Shown: in pieces, positions 9,101-16,156 of the stretch | Numbering within the stretch: the stretch's first letter is position 1 | Layout of the letters: the number at the start of each line of letters is the position of its first letter | NCBI GenBank assembly: GCA_000648925.1 | Contig: JFHF01000004.1 | Span: forward strand, 186,001-250,000 | Direction of reading: 5' to 3' | DNA from: Caballeronia jiangsuensis | GTDB taxonomy: Bacteria > Pseudomonadota > Gammaproteobacteria > Burkholderiales > Burkholderiaceae | DNA: 64,000 nucleotides | Position numbers and translations under genes: made by a program | The notes under the pieces: model-generated | Told to the model about the DNA's origin: nothing | Database searches by the model: none | What the model saw: only the letters and a program-made list of their open reading frames with translations

Positions 9101-10324
9101 CGCGACGGGTCCGGGCCATCGGCGGCGGATTTGCGCGAACAGCTCTCGATGGTGCTGGCCGATTACATGGTGCCGAACGCGTTCGTGAATCTGGAGGCGT
9201 TGCCGCTGACGCAGAACGGCAAGCTCGACCGGCGCGCGCTGCCGGCGCCGGATCAGTCTTCGGTGGTGACAAAGGACTACGAGGCGCCGCAAGGCGAGGC
9301 GGAAATCGCGATCGCCGCAATCTGGCAGGAGCTTCTGGGTGTGCAGCGCATCGGGCGTCACGACGATTTCTTCGCGCTCGGCGGCCACTCGCTGAAAGTC
9401 ATCACGTCGTTGTCGCGGCTTGCGAGTGCGTTCGATAAAAAGATCGCACAGCTCGACTTCTATCGCCAGCCGACCGTCGCGGGCGTCGCTGCGCTGCTTG
9501 CTCGCGATGCCCCCACGGCGAGCACACTCGTGCCGGTCATCGCGCGCGGTTCCGCCACGAGGCGTATGACCGTCGTATGCGCGCCGTATGCCGGGGCGTC
9601 CGCCACCGTGTTCCGGCCTTTGGCCGATGCCTTGTGCTCGCGCGATCCGACGCTTGCGGTGCGCGCAATCGCGCTGCCCGGTAACGAGCTCGGCAGCGAT
9701 CCGCGCGATTACGTGTCGGTGGTTCAGATGGCGCAGGCCTGCGCCGACGAGCTCGTCGCGGCGGACACCGGCGATATTGCCGTGTACGGCCATTGCGTGG
9801 GGAGCTTCCTGGCGTTCGAACTGGTGCGCCAGATCGAGCGCCGGGGGCGCAAGGTCGCGCTCCTCACCGTTGCGGCGGCGTTTCCGCTTCCGCGGCTTCT
9901 GCGCTGGCTGCCGATGCCCTCGCCCTGGAGCCTCACCAGCGACAGCAAGCTTCAAACGCTGATTCAGCGCTGGGGCGGTCCGACCGACGCGATGGAACCC
10001 GACGTGCTTGCCTTCATGATGGGCAATTTCCGCAGGAATGCGCAGTTGACTTTCGACTACGAGAAACATCGCGCCGACGAGAAGATCGCCGCGCCGATAC
10101 TCAGCATCGTCAGCGCCGATGATCCGCTGACGCGCGGATATGCGCGCCGGTTTCGCGCGTGGTCGGCGCTGTCGGATCGGACGGCTTTGGCAGTGTTGCC
10201 CGAGGGGCAGCATTACTTCGTGGGCACCCGGCCGGAACTCGTCGCGGATGTCGTCTGCAAACATCTCGACGAGCACCGCGAACCCCGGCCTCTGCCACTC
10301 GCGCGGAACGTCGAGGCATCGTGA
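3149..10324 (+). CDS. Two-module nonribosomal peptide synthetase, C-A-T-C(E/C)-A-T-TE with Cys thioesterase
   Basis: A 2391-aa NRPS. C1 begins at residue 1 with an intact HHLVFDG (133-139), so it needs a donor supplied in trans. A1 (~455-965) has YTSGSTGAPKG and catalytic Lys938; its specificity residues read D-V-A-Q-V-G-A-V-C-K. Carrier Ser994 is in LGGHSLL. C2 (~1080-1500) carries HHIAGGDGD (1095-1103) before its active motif HHMVMDY (1215-1221). The first motif matches the HH[I/L]xxxxGD mark of dual epimerisation/condensation domains. A2 (~1540-2040) has code D-F-W-N-V-G-M-V-H-K, essentially the threonine code, with Lys2025. Carrier Ser2081. The TE (~2140-2385) resembles type II thioesterases but has GHCVG, making Cys2216 the nucleophile; GQH supplies the His. 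Predicted product: acyl-D-X-Thr, possibly cyclised or lactonised. No MbtH protein or phosphopantetheinyl transferase lies in the window. Confidence 0.93.
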   Translation: MLSFPLTPAQLGIFFRQQVDLQDPRYNLAHLTEIAGPLDIEVLESALRQTISEADAVQVRLRGTEGLPHQILEPVDFRLPVLDVSGEADPLQAVENHVQARRSTAFDLDQWPLFNVALLRTAPDRFFLFLCFHHLVFDGYSFLLFIERLAEIYSALKGGSQPAPATWSRLADLLADDEAYRASSAFQKDQQYWSEHLANCPEPPIIAAGVENPSPEVTTVKARINLPPETVALLRQTAQQNGTSWSQFITAAMAAYLARVSGQADEVVLGMPVTARVGRTAKNVPAMMSNVLPLRVPVDPCASMIELVKQVSAQSLRVLRHQRYRIKDIRRDLERLDIGQRLFGPIVNIMPGFNSAIAFTDCEVVSTRTFSVTPDDLTLHVHDEGEEVGLRLVFDASAAMYSADAVRTHLRRFTHFLEQAIAQPDVPLHSLALLLPGERDVLEKWNGTAAPLPQAQCVHRLFEQQAARTPDATALVFEGQSVTYARVNEQANRLAHQLIALGVGREARVALCMERRPELVIALLAILKAGAAYVPLDPAYPGERLAYMLRDAAPVLLIADTAGRAALGDTGELPVLEPGAFDDTRPDHDPQVAGLGSSDLAYVIYTSGSTGAPKGVMVEHGNIVNLAVAQIALYGVGPESRVVQFVSPGFDVSVADVFMTLAAGATLYLPVRDDCLAATSLIDYMRRHAVTHAQLPPALLQGQNSLALLPRLQVLVLGGESPGVSLMRAVQSDITIFNAYGPTETTVCATAWRRPDGFDGNTVPIGRPLANTRIYLLDAHGQPMPPGAVGELHIGGAGVARGYLNRPELTAERFLPDPFSTTPDARMYRTGDLARWLPDGNVEFLGRNDLQVKIRGYRIELGEVEARLAAHENIREAVVVAREGGGGKQLVAYYTADASREALRSQQLRAHMLETLPEYMVPAAYVMLDALPLTPNGKVDRRALPAPDDGAFTRRDYEAPAGDTESMIAAIWAEVLGRERVGRHDNFFELGGHSLLAVTLIERMRQAGVRADVRVLFSQPSVAALAAAAQSVRNAVTVPPNGIPAGCEAITPEMLPLVTLTAQQIDAVVAQVEGGARNVQDIYPLAPLHEGMLFHHIAGGDGDPYLQNMMMAMPERVELGRFVQALQKVIARHDILRTAVLWEGLSEPVQVVWREARLIVEEVTLSPEDGEIEAQLAQRFDPRHHRLDVRQAPMMRLYVARDEPNGRWLLQLLGHHMVMDYTALEMMLEEIETILRDETQSLPTPLPYRNFVAQARLGMSQSEHEAYFREALADVDEPTLPYGLSDVQSNGLGIAEFRTTLPVRLSRQLREEARKLGVSVASLFHLAWAQVLGRVSGREDVVFGTVLLGRMQGGEGADRVLGMFINTLPIRVRLHDVSVGDAVRQTHAALSTLLHHEHASLALAQRCSGVAAPLPLFSALLNYRHSRASDKAHGARTTASGVSVLHGDERTNYPLLLSVNDFGGDFELVVQADTRVDASRVAGYMDCTLDALALALAQSPSLPVRALDMLPVAERERLLVKRNEIAAEAPETTVIALFEAQVEKTPDAVAVVHEDARLTYGGLNVRANRLAHRLIDAGVKPDDRVAICVERGIDMIVGVLGILKAGAGYVPLDPAYPVERLAYMLDDCAPVAVLAQASVREVLGELSAPMIELDTRTFEAQPTHNPVVADLNPRHLAYVIYTSGSTGQPKGVMIEHRNVVRLFSATDHWFEFGAKDVWTLFHSFAFDFSVWEIWGALLYGGRLVVVPKQVSRSPQDFYRLLCEEGVTILNQTPSAFRQLIAAQGESNLPHRLRQVVFGGEALEPVILQPWYAREQNAATQLVNMYGITETTVHVTYRALSPEDAQRTGRSPIGGRIPDLRLYVLDGQGQPVPEGVTGEIYVGGAGVARGYLNRPELTAQRFVSDPFTSDAQARMYKSGDLGRWLADGTLEYLGRNDDQVKIRGFRIELGEIEAKLLACKGVREAVVIVRQDSSGDKRLVGYVVGRDGSGPSAADLREQLSMVLADYMVPNAFVNLEALPLTQNGKLDRRALPAPDQSSVVTKDYEAPQGEAEIAIAAIWQELLGVQRIGRHDDFFALGGHSLKVITSLSRLASAFDKKIAQLDFYRQPTVAGVAALLARDAPTASTLVPVIARGSATRRMTVVCAPYAGASATVFRPLADALCSRDPTLAVRAIALPGNELGSDPRDYVSVVQMAQACADELVAADTGDIAVYGHCVGSFLAFELVRQIERRGRKVALLTVAAAFPLPRLLRWLPMPSPWSLTSDSKLQTLIQRWGGPTDAMEPDVLAFMMGNFRRNAQLTFDYEKHRADEKIAAPILSIVSADDPLTRGYARRFRAWSALSDRTALAVLPEGQHYFVGTRPELVADVVCKHLDEHREPRPLPLARNVEAS

Positions 10325-10339
10325 TGAAAAGAGACTTTC

Positions 10340-10540
10340 GTGGTCAAGGCAGGCACGTTTCGCGGCAATGGGATCGACCTCTTCTACGAGGAGTTCGGAG
10401 AGGGCGAAGACTGGCGTCTCTCGATTTGCCCGTGCTGATCATTCACGGAAGCGACGATCCGATCTTCCTGGTCGCGCATGGGGTATGCCCTCGACCCCGC
10501 GTTCTTCGATGCAATCGCAGCGGCGAATCAAAATGGACTG
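10340..10540 (+). pseudogene. Decayed alpha/beta hydrolase remnant
   Basis: Directly after the NRPS stop, GTG 10340 opens a frame reading VKAGTFRGNGIDLFYEEFGE, a typical N-terminus of an alpha/beta hydrolase, which stops near 10438. A different frame over ~10411-10482 reads LASLDLPVLIIHGSDDPIF, the segment before the catalytic acid in the same fold. The core with the nucleophile elbow is missing. A third frame then reads YALDPAFFDAIAAANQNG up to ~10540. This is best explained as a hydrolase gene broken by an internal deletion and frameshifts. Its position suggests a former third accessory gene of the NRPS operon. Confidence 0.65.
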
Positions 10541-11274
10541 ATGCCTGACATGCCGCCGTCGACTGCGAGGTCGGCGCCCGTCATGTAGCGCGACGCATCG
10601 GATGCGAGGAAAAGAATCGCGGCGGCGATTTCCGCCGGGTCGGCGGGGCGCTTCATCGGAATCACGCGCGACCATTCCAGCAGTTGCGCTTCCGACATTC
10701 CGAGGCTATCGAAAATCGGCGTATTGGCCACGCCCGGAGAAATGCTGTTGACGCGTATGTCGGACTCGACGAATTCCGCCGCGAAACTCTTTGCGAGCGA
10801 AACGACCGCCGCCTTCGACGCGCAGTAAGCGGAAAAATTCTTGGTGCCCTGATTGGCCGCGAGCGACGCCACGAGGATGATCGACGCAGGCCGGGCAAGG
10901 AACGGCAGCGCCTCGCGCACGGTCGCGTAGACCCCGCCGACATTGGTGTTGAGCACATCGGAGAATTGCGCCAGCGACGTATCGCGCACCGGCGTTTGCC
11001 GGGAAATACCCGCGTTGGCAACGACCACATCGACATTGCATTTGAAGTGGCCGACTGCCTTCTCGTATAGCTGTCGCATGTCGTCGGGGATTGCGGCGTC
11101 GGCAACGACAGGCAATGCGTTCTCGCCGAGTTTCTCCGCGGCGCGTTGCAGTTTCTCCGCGTTACGCCCGCTGATGACCACGCGCGCGCCTTCGGCCACG
11201 AATCGTTCGGCGGCGGCGTAGCCTATGCCACTGCCGCCGCCTGTCACCACTGCGAGAGCATGCTTGAGTAACAT
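10528..11274 (-). CDS. Short-chain dehydrogenase/reductase
   Basis: A 248-aa classical SDR with cofactor motif TGGGSGIG near the N-terminus, ANAGIS in place of NNAG, the active Ser in VASLAA, and an intact YCASK catalytic motif. The start at ATG 11274 gives the usual MLLKHALAVVTGG N-terminus; an upstream extension would run through the cupin gene in another frame. It lies 4 bp after the cupin stop, so the two form a co-transcribed pair. Substrate is unknown. It converges on the NRPS operon, so a biosynthetic role would be speculative. Confidence 0.85.
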   Translation of the reverse strand: MLLKHALAVVTGGGSGIGYAAAERFVAEGARVVISGRNAEKLQRAAEKLGENALPVVADAAIPDDMRQLYEKAVGHFKCNVDVVVANAGISRQTPVRDTSLAQFSDVLNTNVGGVYATVREALPFLARPASIILVASLAANQGTKNFSAYCASKAAVVSLAKSFAAEFVESDIRVNSISPGVANTPIFDSLGMSEAQLLEWSRVIPMKRPADPAEIAAAILFLASDASRYMTGADLAVDGGMSGISPF

Positions 11275-11278
11275 CGCG

Positions 11279-11641
11279 TCATATCCGCACGTTGACGACC
11301 AATGCGCGGCCTGAACGGATCGCGCGTGTCGTATGGCCTGTGCCGTCCACGTCGCCGGCAATGAACATCGCGCCCGCTGCAAACCGTTGCGCAGCGTCGC
11401 TGCCTTGCACGGTGACTTCGAGTTCGCCGTCCAGCACGACGACATATTGTCTGGCTGGCGGGTTATGCCAGCCGAGCACATAGTCGCCGTCGAACTCGTG
11501 CACGAGCACGCTTTCACACGGCTGCGGCGACGATAAGGAAACGGCGACGCCCTTGAATATCACCGGACTCGCTTCGAACGCGTGAATGGTTCTGAACGCC
11601 GAATGTCCGTCGAGGCCGCTGTATATCTCGATGCATTCCAT
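11279..11641 (-). CDS. Small cupin-domain protein
   Basis: A 120-aa single-domain protein. The stretch YVLGWHNPPARQYVVVLDGE followed by ELEVTVQG matches the cupin pattern of a His, then a GE/GELEV turn. A second conserved motif (GDVDGTGHTTRAI) supplies a further His. The start is ATG 11641, because AGGAGGG sits a few bases upstream; the ATG at 11659 lies upstream of this ribosome site and is unlikely. It shares an operon with the SDR. Such cupin-SDR pairs usually act on small hydroxylated or keto metabolites, but the substrate cannot be read here. Confidence 0.75.
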   Translation of the reverse strand: MECIEIYSGLDGHSAFRTIHAFEASPVIFKGVAVSLSSPQPCESVLVHEFDGDYVLGWHNPPARQYVVVLDGELEVTVQGSDAAQRFAAGAMFIAGDVDGTGHTTRAIRSGRALVVNVRI

Positions 11642-11780
11642 CGTCCCTCCTCGTGTCACGCCACGTTCCGACGATGCGCGAACGAATTCGCGTTTTGATC
11701 GACTACCCGGAATGTCGAATCAAAGTCTAGGCGGCGAGGGGGGAGAATTCAAAGCGGACTTCTTCGATGAACCTTCAGTA

Positions 11781-12881
11781 TTACCGGCTGCCGTCTCTCG
11801 TGAATTGACCGAAGAATCGCGCAATCTCGCGGCTTGCCGCCGGTCCGCGCGTGTCCGTATGGGTGCCGTCGGGATGGCCTCCGGACCACGCATGACCCAG
11901 GCCGTGAACGACCCACTGCTCGCCGATCAGTTCACCGTCACGGTCATGAAACACTTGACGGGTATAGGCGTGGCCGCCCGCTTCGTCGGCGACGTAGATC
12001 GAGGATGACGTCACCGTGTCGTCGGACATGCCGTGCAGCAACTGGCTCATCGACACGATCTGTTCGCTGTTGCGCGGATGCACCGTGTCGTCGGCATCGC
12101 CGTGAAAAACGATCAGAGGCACTGCGCGCGGTTTGGGGCCGTCGGACAGGGTGTCGGGCAAGCGCACTTTGCCCTTGCCGTCATTCATCGCGCAGAGTGC
12201 TGTCATCTGCTCGTCGGCGACGCCGAACGCCAGGCCCGAATGAATCGCCGCGGCCGCGTATAACTCCGGATGCGTCACAGCGAGATTGACGGCCAACGCT
12301 CCACCAGCCGACATACCCGCGATATAAACGCGAGCACGATCCACGTTATACGTGGCCGCGACCTCGCGCGTGAGGGCCGCGATGGCCGCCGCTTCGCCTG
12401 ATTCGCGCGTCTGATTCGCCGCCATGAACCAGTTCCAGCACCTCAGTGGATTTGAACTTTCCGGCTGCTCCGGGTAGACGACGATAAGGCCCTTCTCTTC
12501 GGCGACGATGTTCATCCCGGTCCCCGATGCGAAGTCGTCCGGGTCCTGTTGCGCGCCGTGGAGCATGACGATCATCGGCAGCGGCTGGCCTTCGTATGCG
12601 GTCGGAACATAGACCTTGAATCGATAACGCTCGTTGCCATGCTCGAAACTCTTGCTCGACCAGCGATGAGCGCCCGCTTGCGCGATCGTGCTGTCGCTGT
12701 GCGGCGGTTCATCTTCGGAGTATGTCTTTTTCGTTTCGCTTGCCGATGGCAGCGGAGTCGCAGGGCTTGCGACGGCTGTCTCAGTGTTGTCGAAGAATTG
12801 CGCCGTGAGACCGACGATTTCGCGCGGAAACATCGACCAGAACGAGTCGTGCGCCCACGCAAGCGGATGGAAGGGATTCAT
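11781..12881 (-). CDS. PHB depolymerase-family esterase
   Basis: A 366-aa esterase of the PHB depolymerase (catalytic domain type 1) family. MLHGAQQDPDDFA marks the oxyanion region, GMSAGG holds the nucleophile (Ser191), HGDADDTVHP holds the acid, and VHGLGHAWSGG holds the histidine (His330). The first ~70 residues are low-complexity and linker-like. There is no clear signal peptide, so an intracellular or granule-associated enzyme is possible. It lies downstream of the phasin gene on the same strand but is separated from it by an intrinsic terminator. The neighbours support a role in polyhydroxybutyrate turnover. Confidence 0.88.
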   Translation of the reverse strand: MNPFHPLAWAHDSFWSMFPREIVGLTAQFFDNTETAVASPATPLPSASETKKTYSEDEPPHSDSTIAQAGAHRWSSKSFEHGNERYRFKVYVPTAYEGQPLPMIVMLHGAQQDPDDFASGTGMNIVAEEKGLIVVYPEQPESSNPLRCWNWFMAANQTRESGEAAAIAALTREVAATYNVDRARVYIAGMSAGGALAVNLAVTHPELYAAAAIHSGLAFGVADEQMTALCAMNDGKGKVRLPDTLSDGPKPRAVPLIVFHGDADDTVHPRNSEQIVSMSQLLHGMSDDTVTSSSIYVADEAGGHAYTRQVFHDRDGELIGEQWVVHGLGHAWSGGHPDGTHTDTRGPAASREIARFFGQFTRDGSR

Positions 12882-12904
12882 CGATTTTCCCGTCGGGTCG
12901 AGCA

Positions 12905-12932
12905 GAATAAAAAACCCGCGTGATGCGGGTTT
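12905..12932 (-). terminator. Rho-independent terminator after phasin gene
   Basis: A perfect 8-bp stem, AAACCCGC (12912-12919) and GCGGGTTT (12925-12932), with a 5-base loop. On the minus strand it is followed by a run of T. It sits 40 bp past the phasin stop and before the depolymerase start, so the depolymerase probably depends on its own promoter or on read-through. Confidence 0.85.
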
Positions 12933-12971
12933 CGAAAGTCAACAGTGGCACGTCAGGGCTGACGGCACGGA

Positions 12972-13460
12972 TTAGCGCTTCGCGTCGGCCTTGGCAGCAC
13001 GCACGGCCTTCTCGGATGACTCGATCGCCTCGGCGCCTGCATCCGCGAGATCGGTCGATGCCTCGGCGGCGCTCGACAGCAGTCCGACAGCCTCTTGCGA
13101 AGCAGATTCGGTCGCCTTCTTCAGTCCGAAGCCGAATTGCTCGATCGGGCCACGCGCCTCGTTGAGAATGTCCGTCTGCGTCGCACGAACGATCTGCCAG
13201 AAATGCCTCGTGTAAGCAGCCGCCTTTTCGGGCGTCTCGGCCAGCAGAGTCGATTGCCAGCTCAGAAAGTCGGCCGGTTTTGCCTGCGGGCCGGCCTTGG
13301 CAACGGCCGTGCTCTCTTCGAAGACGGTCTTGGCCGTCTGCACGTTCAGTTCAGCAAGTTGCTGAAGGCCGCTCGCATACCGCTTTGCAACATTCACGAG
13401 GACCTGGAGGCTTGCTGCCGGGTAGACAAACGTTTGATTCGCAAAAGAAGAAGGAAACAT
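12972..13460 (-). CDS. Phasin (PHB granule-associated protein)
   Basis: A 162-aa phasin. It is predicted to be largely alpha-helical and amphipathic, with Ala-rich C-terminal repeats and the family-typical core LQQLAELNVQTAKTVFEE followed by FLSWQSTLLAETPEKA. It coats polyhydroxyalkanoate granules. The start at ATG 13460 (MFPSSFANQTF) has GGAGCAACA upstream; the 31 further codons possible upstream look non-coding. The nearby depolymerase supports the assignment. Confidence 0.9.
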   Translation of the reverse strand: MFPSSFANQTFVYPAASLQVLVNVAKRYASGLQQLAELNVQTAKTVFEESTAVAKAGPQAKPADFLSWQSTLLAETPEKAAAYTRHFWQIVRATQTDILNEARGPIEQFGFGLKKATESASQEAVGLLSSAAEASTDLADAGAEAIESSEKAVRAAKADAKR

Positions 13461-13648
13461 TGTTGCTCCTGAGTTCAGCTTCGTAGAAAAAGCTGTATTT
13501 ATGACCGGTCGCGATTTTGCTGCACCGCAATATAGAGACCCATCATACGGCACTTTCGGCTGTCGTCAAGTGAGCATTCGTGTTTTCCTCACCGTGTGAT
13601 CGGTGGTGCGGATTCCTCCTTTATGTCCTACGAATCGCGAACCGTTTC

Positions 13649-15382
13649 TCAGCGCGTCACCACCACGAAGGGCGCAACGCCGCTCGATACCGTACCGCTG
13701 GTGAACGACCGCAACCCGAGGTCGGTACTCCGATATTTTCCGTCCGAGCGCTGCTTCAACTGATTGACGGACCACGTGTCACTCCGTTCCAGAAGTACGG
13801 ACCCGGACGTCGGATCGAATTGCATGTATCCCACGAGGCTCGGCGATGTCAGCAACGTCGTCTTGGCTCTGCTCGTCACGTCATAGAGGATGATCGCGCT
13901 CGGGCTCGTCGCATTGTCATCGGCGAAAAGAATCTGGCCGTTGCCGATTGCCGTGAGGAATTTCGGCTTCTTTTCCGGCAGATCGGTCAGCACGCGCCAG
14001 ATGCCGCTTTCCAGATCCATTTCCGTCAGGCTGCCCTCGGCTGCAAACGACGTGAAGCTCACGAAATAAGCCTTTTTCGCATCGGCGGTCACGGTGAATT
14101 CATCGTTCATCGTGCTCGACGCCGAACCCGCCGGATAGCCGCCCACGATAAACCCGCTGGCCGCCTCGATGCGAAGAACTTCCAGCTTCGTCCCCGGCGC
14201 GTTCGCGAGCGCGAAGAGGTATTGATCGTCATTCTTCGCTGTTACCAGCTTGATGACGCTATAGTCCTCTGGCAGCACCATCTTTCTGAGCAGCGCCCCC
14301 GAGTCGGTGTCGATGACGCTGATCACGTTCCTGTTCGACAGATAGACCTGCTTGCCATCCGGCGCGGGCTGGAAGCTATAACCCGTGGAAGTCGTCAGCA
14401 GCGGCCCGATGGGCGTGACGTGCAGCACCTTGTTGGTCGCGGTATCGATCGTGGCGAGATCGAGCGATGTCGGACTTCTCTCCAGAAGCACGTGCAGCCG
14501 CTTCCCGTCGACGCTGGCGAACATTCGATCAACCTGCTTGTAGTCGCCCGTCAATGAAAGATCGATCGATGCCTTCGCTGTGCGCGACGCGAAATCGTAC
14601 GCGGTGACCTGAGCCGGAGCCTGGGCGCGCGTCAACGTGTACACGGTTTCGCTGACCCGGGGAGGTCCGTAGTACTTCTGCACCATTTCGATGTCGGTGG
14701 CGCTCAGCTTGCCGTCACCGTTCCAGTTCGGATTGCAGTAGTTCATGATCGATGCGAGATCCCAACTGCCGATCATCGTATCGCCCGAGGTGCCTTGCGC
14801 GGGCTCGATGCATGTCGATGGCGTGTCGGGCCGGTTCTGCTCGTGCGCGAAGCCCAGTGCGTGGCCGAATTCATGCGCGGCAACGCGGCGAATGCAATAT
14901 TCCTCACGTCCCTGGCAACTCGGGCTCCAGTTCCTGAAGGTGAAATCGAGCGCCATTCCGCCTGCGACGTTGTTCAGCATCGCGCCCAGGCCGACGGTAT
15001 GCGGTCCGCTCGCGGCAATGTCCTCGACGGTGATCCGCACGCCGTAGTAGTTCGGATCGTTCGTGCATTGCCGCCATCCAGTGAACCGCACGCCCGAATT
15101 CTGCTCCCAGGTTTCCTGAACCGCGAGGCGGCTCCAGTTCCGTTCTGCGGAGTATCGCGCGAAATCGGCGTTGTTCATGTTCCAGCAAACGCCGATGGGA
15201 ACACGGTCCCAGATGACCGTCGATAACGCGTAACCCTTGGTTGCCGCCTCCTGCTGCGCCGCTGGCTGGCCAGTTGCGCTCTTTCCGTTCGTGACCGCTG
15301 CATCGGAGCCGGCGTCGCCGCCGCATCCGGTAATCAATACTCCTGAAGATATCGCCAGAACCAGCCCTCGTATCCTTCTCAT
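13649..15382 (-). CDS. Astacin-like zinc metalloprotease lipoprotein with C-terminal propeller-like domain
   Basis: A 577-aa exported protein. The signal peptide ends in LITGC, so lipidation at Cys20 is predicted. The N-terminal half carries HEFGHALGFAHEQNRPD with zinc ligands His170, His174 and His180, plus a Met-turn SIMNYC, which is the astacin (M12A) pattern. From ~residue 250 onward, repeated strand-rich units (VDGKRLHVLLE, PDGKQVYLSNRNVISVIDTD and similar) look like a YncE-type beta-propeller. ATG 15382 is chosen because GGAGAAGAGA lies just before it; the earlier in-frame start adds 13 charged residues ahead of the signal peptide. Its likely role is extracytoplasmic proteolysis. Confidence 0.85.
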   Translation of the reverse strand: MRRIRGLVLAISSGVLITGCGGDAGSDAAVTNGKSATGQPAAQQEAATKGYALSTVIWDRVPIGVCWNMNNADFARYSAERNWSRLAVQETWEQNSGVRFTGWRQCTNDPNYYGVRITVEDIAASGPHTVGLGAMLNNVAGGMALDFTFRNWSPSCQGREEYCIRRVAAHEFGHALGFAHEQNRPDTPSTCIEPAQGTSGDTMIGSWDLASIMNYCNPNWNGDGKLSATDIEMVQKYYGPPRVSETVYTLTRAQAPAQVTAYDFASRTAKASIDLSLTGDYKQVDRMFASVDGKRLHVLLERSPTSLDLATIDTATNKVLHVTPIGPLLTTSTGYSFQPAPDGKQVYLSNRNVISVIDTDSGALLRKMVLPEDYSVIKLVTAKNDDQYLFALANAPGTKLEVLRIEAASGFIVGGYPAGSASSTMNDEFTVTADAKKAYFVSFTSFAAEGSLTEMDLESGIWRVLTDLPEKKPKFLTAIGNGQILFADDNATSPSAIILYDVTSRAKTTLLTSPSLVGYMQFDPTSGSVLLERSDTWSVNQLKQRSDGKYRSTDLGLRSFTSGTVSSGVAPFVVVTR

Positions 15383-15775
15383 TCTCTTCTCCGTTTTTCG
15401 AGACCATGCAGGCTTGCGCATGGCGGAAGGAAATATATTTTCAGCGCGTATTCAGACCGGCGGCTCTCCATTACGAATTATTTCCGCAAGCTTCTGCCTG
15501 GCTGCGTGCGGACGTCAATCATTAATTATCCGAATTGTCGGATGAGGAAGCGCAGCGCCGCCGAGGGGCATGGCCGGAGCGCCTTCCCGTCACGTATCCG
15601 CACTGAAATCGACTAATAGTTGACCATTTCACATGGGTTTGGTATGATTGCAGCCGAAGTTCAAGAAGTCGACTGCTGCTCATCAATAGTCCGTTTTAGT
15701 GCCGGAATTCGTTGTCCACTCCCTCCTTGATGCTTCTCTCGTTCAACACCCACATCAGATTCTCAAGGATTTTTC
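15383..15775. other. Divergent intergenic region, protease promoter side and cspA leader
   Basis: 393 bp without a gene. The left half is AT-richer than the surroundings and should carry the minus-strand protease promoter, which I could not pinpoint. The right half carries the cspA promoter and its long untranslated leader. No open frame in it has convincing codon use or homology. Confidence 0.6.
15620..15648 (+). promoter_or_regulatory. Sigma-70 promoter of cold-shock gene
   Basis: TTGACC (15620-15625) and TATGAT (15643-15648) are separated by 17 bp, which is ideal spacing. Transcription would start near 15655, giving a leader of about 120 nt before the cspA start codon. Long structured leaders are typical of cold-shock mRNAs and act as thermosensors in the family. 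Confidence 0.75.
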
Positions 15776-15979
15776 ATGGATAACGGCATCGTTAAATGGT
15801 TCAACGACACCAAGGGCTTCGGCTTCATTACCCCGGATAACGGCGGCGATGATCTGTTCGCGCACTTCTCCGAAATTCGCGCCGACGGTTTCAAGACCCT
15901 GGTCGAAGGTCAGAAGGTGAGCTTCGAAACGAAGCGCGGCCCGAAGGGCATGCAAGCCTCGAACATCAAGCCGCTCTAA
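15776..15979 (+). CDS. cspA: Cold-shock protein, CspA family
   Basis: A 67-aa single cold-shock domain with RNP1 KGFGFI and RNP2 DLFAHF. The sequence [18 protein letters not shown] is the canonical start of the family. It binds single-stranded RNA or DNA and melts secondary structure at low temperature or during adaptation. It is monocistronic: its own promoter lies ~130 bp upstream and a terminator follows immediately. Burkholderiaceae carry several paralogues, so the symbol denotes the family. Confidence 0.95.
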   Translation: MDNGIVKWFNDTKGFGFITPDNGGDDLFAHFSEIRADGFKTLVEGQKVSFETKRGPKGMQASNIKPL

Positions 15980-15989
15980 TCGCAGCGTC

Positions 15990-16028
15990 ACGGGGTCCGT
16001 TGTGCGGATCCCGTTCCCCTCTGGTTTT
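15990..16028 (+). terminator. Terminator of cspA
   Basis: ACGGGGTCCG (15990-15999) pairs with CGGATCCCGT (16005-16014) across a 5-base loop, with one G-U pair. A pyrimidine-rich tail ending in TTTTT (to 16028) follows. It lies 11 bp past the cspA stop codon. Confidence 0.8.
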
Positions 16029-16156
16029 TCCGCTTCCCTCCCTCACCCTCTTCATTGCCGCACGTCCCGACATCGCTCGGTGATATATCGCGCGCACTCT
16101 TTTCTTATTCGTTGCGTTTGAACGTAAGTATCAGCGCCCAAAAAATATAAAATCTA

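Noticed and set aside
5087-10276. A very long open frame antisense to the NRPS
   Set aside because: It is the mirror of a high-GC coding strand, Arg/His/Gln-rich and without any domain. The sense frame has a complete set of NRPS motifs.
541-10324. Siderophore biosynthesis interpretation of the NRPS operon
   Set aside because: The exporter is PvdE-like, but there is no TonB receptor, reductase, hydroxylase or salicylate/DHB gene in the window, and I saw no Fur-box-like sequence upstream.
541-10324. Direct identification as an obafluorin cluster
   Set aside because: Only the Cys thioesterase is shared. Domain order, A-domain codes and the missing DHB and nitro-aromatic genes do not fit.
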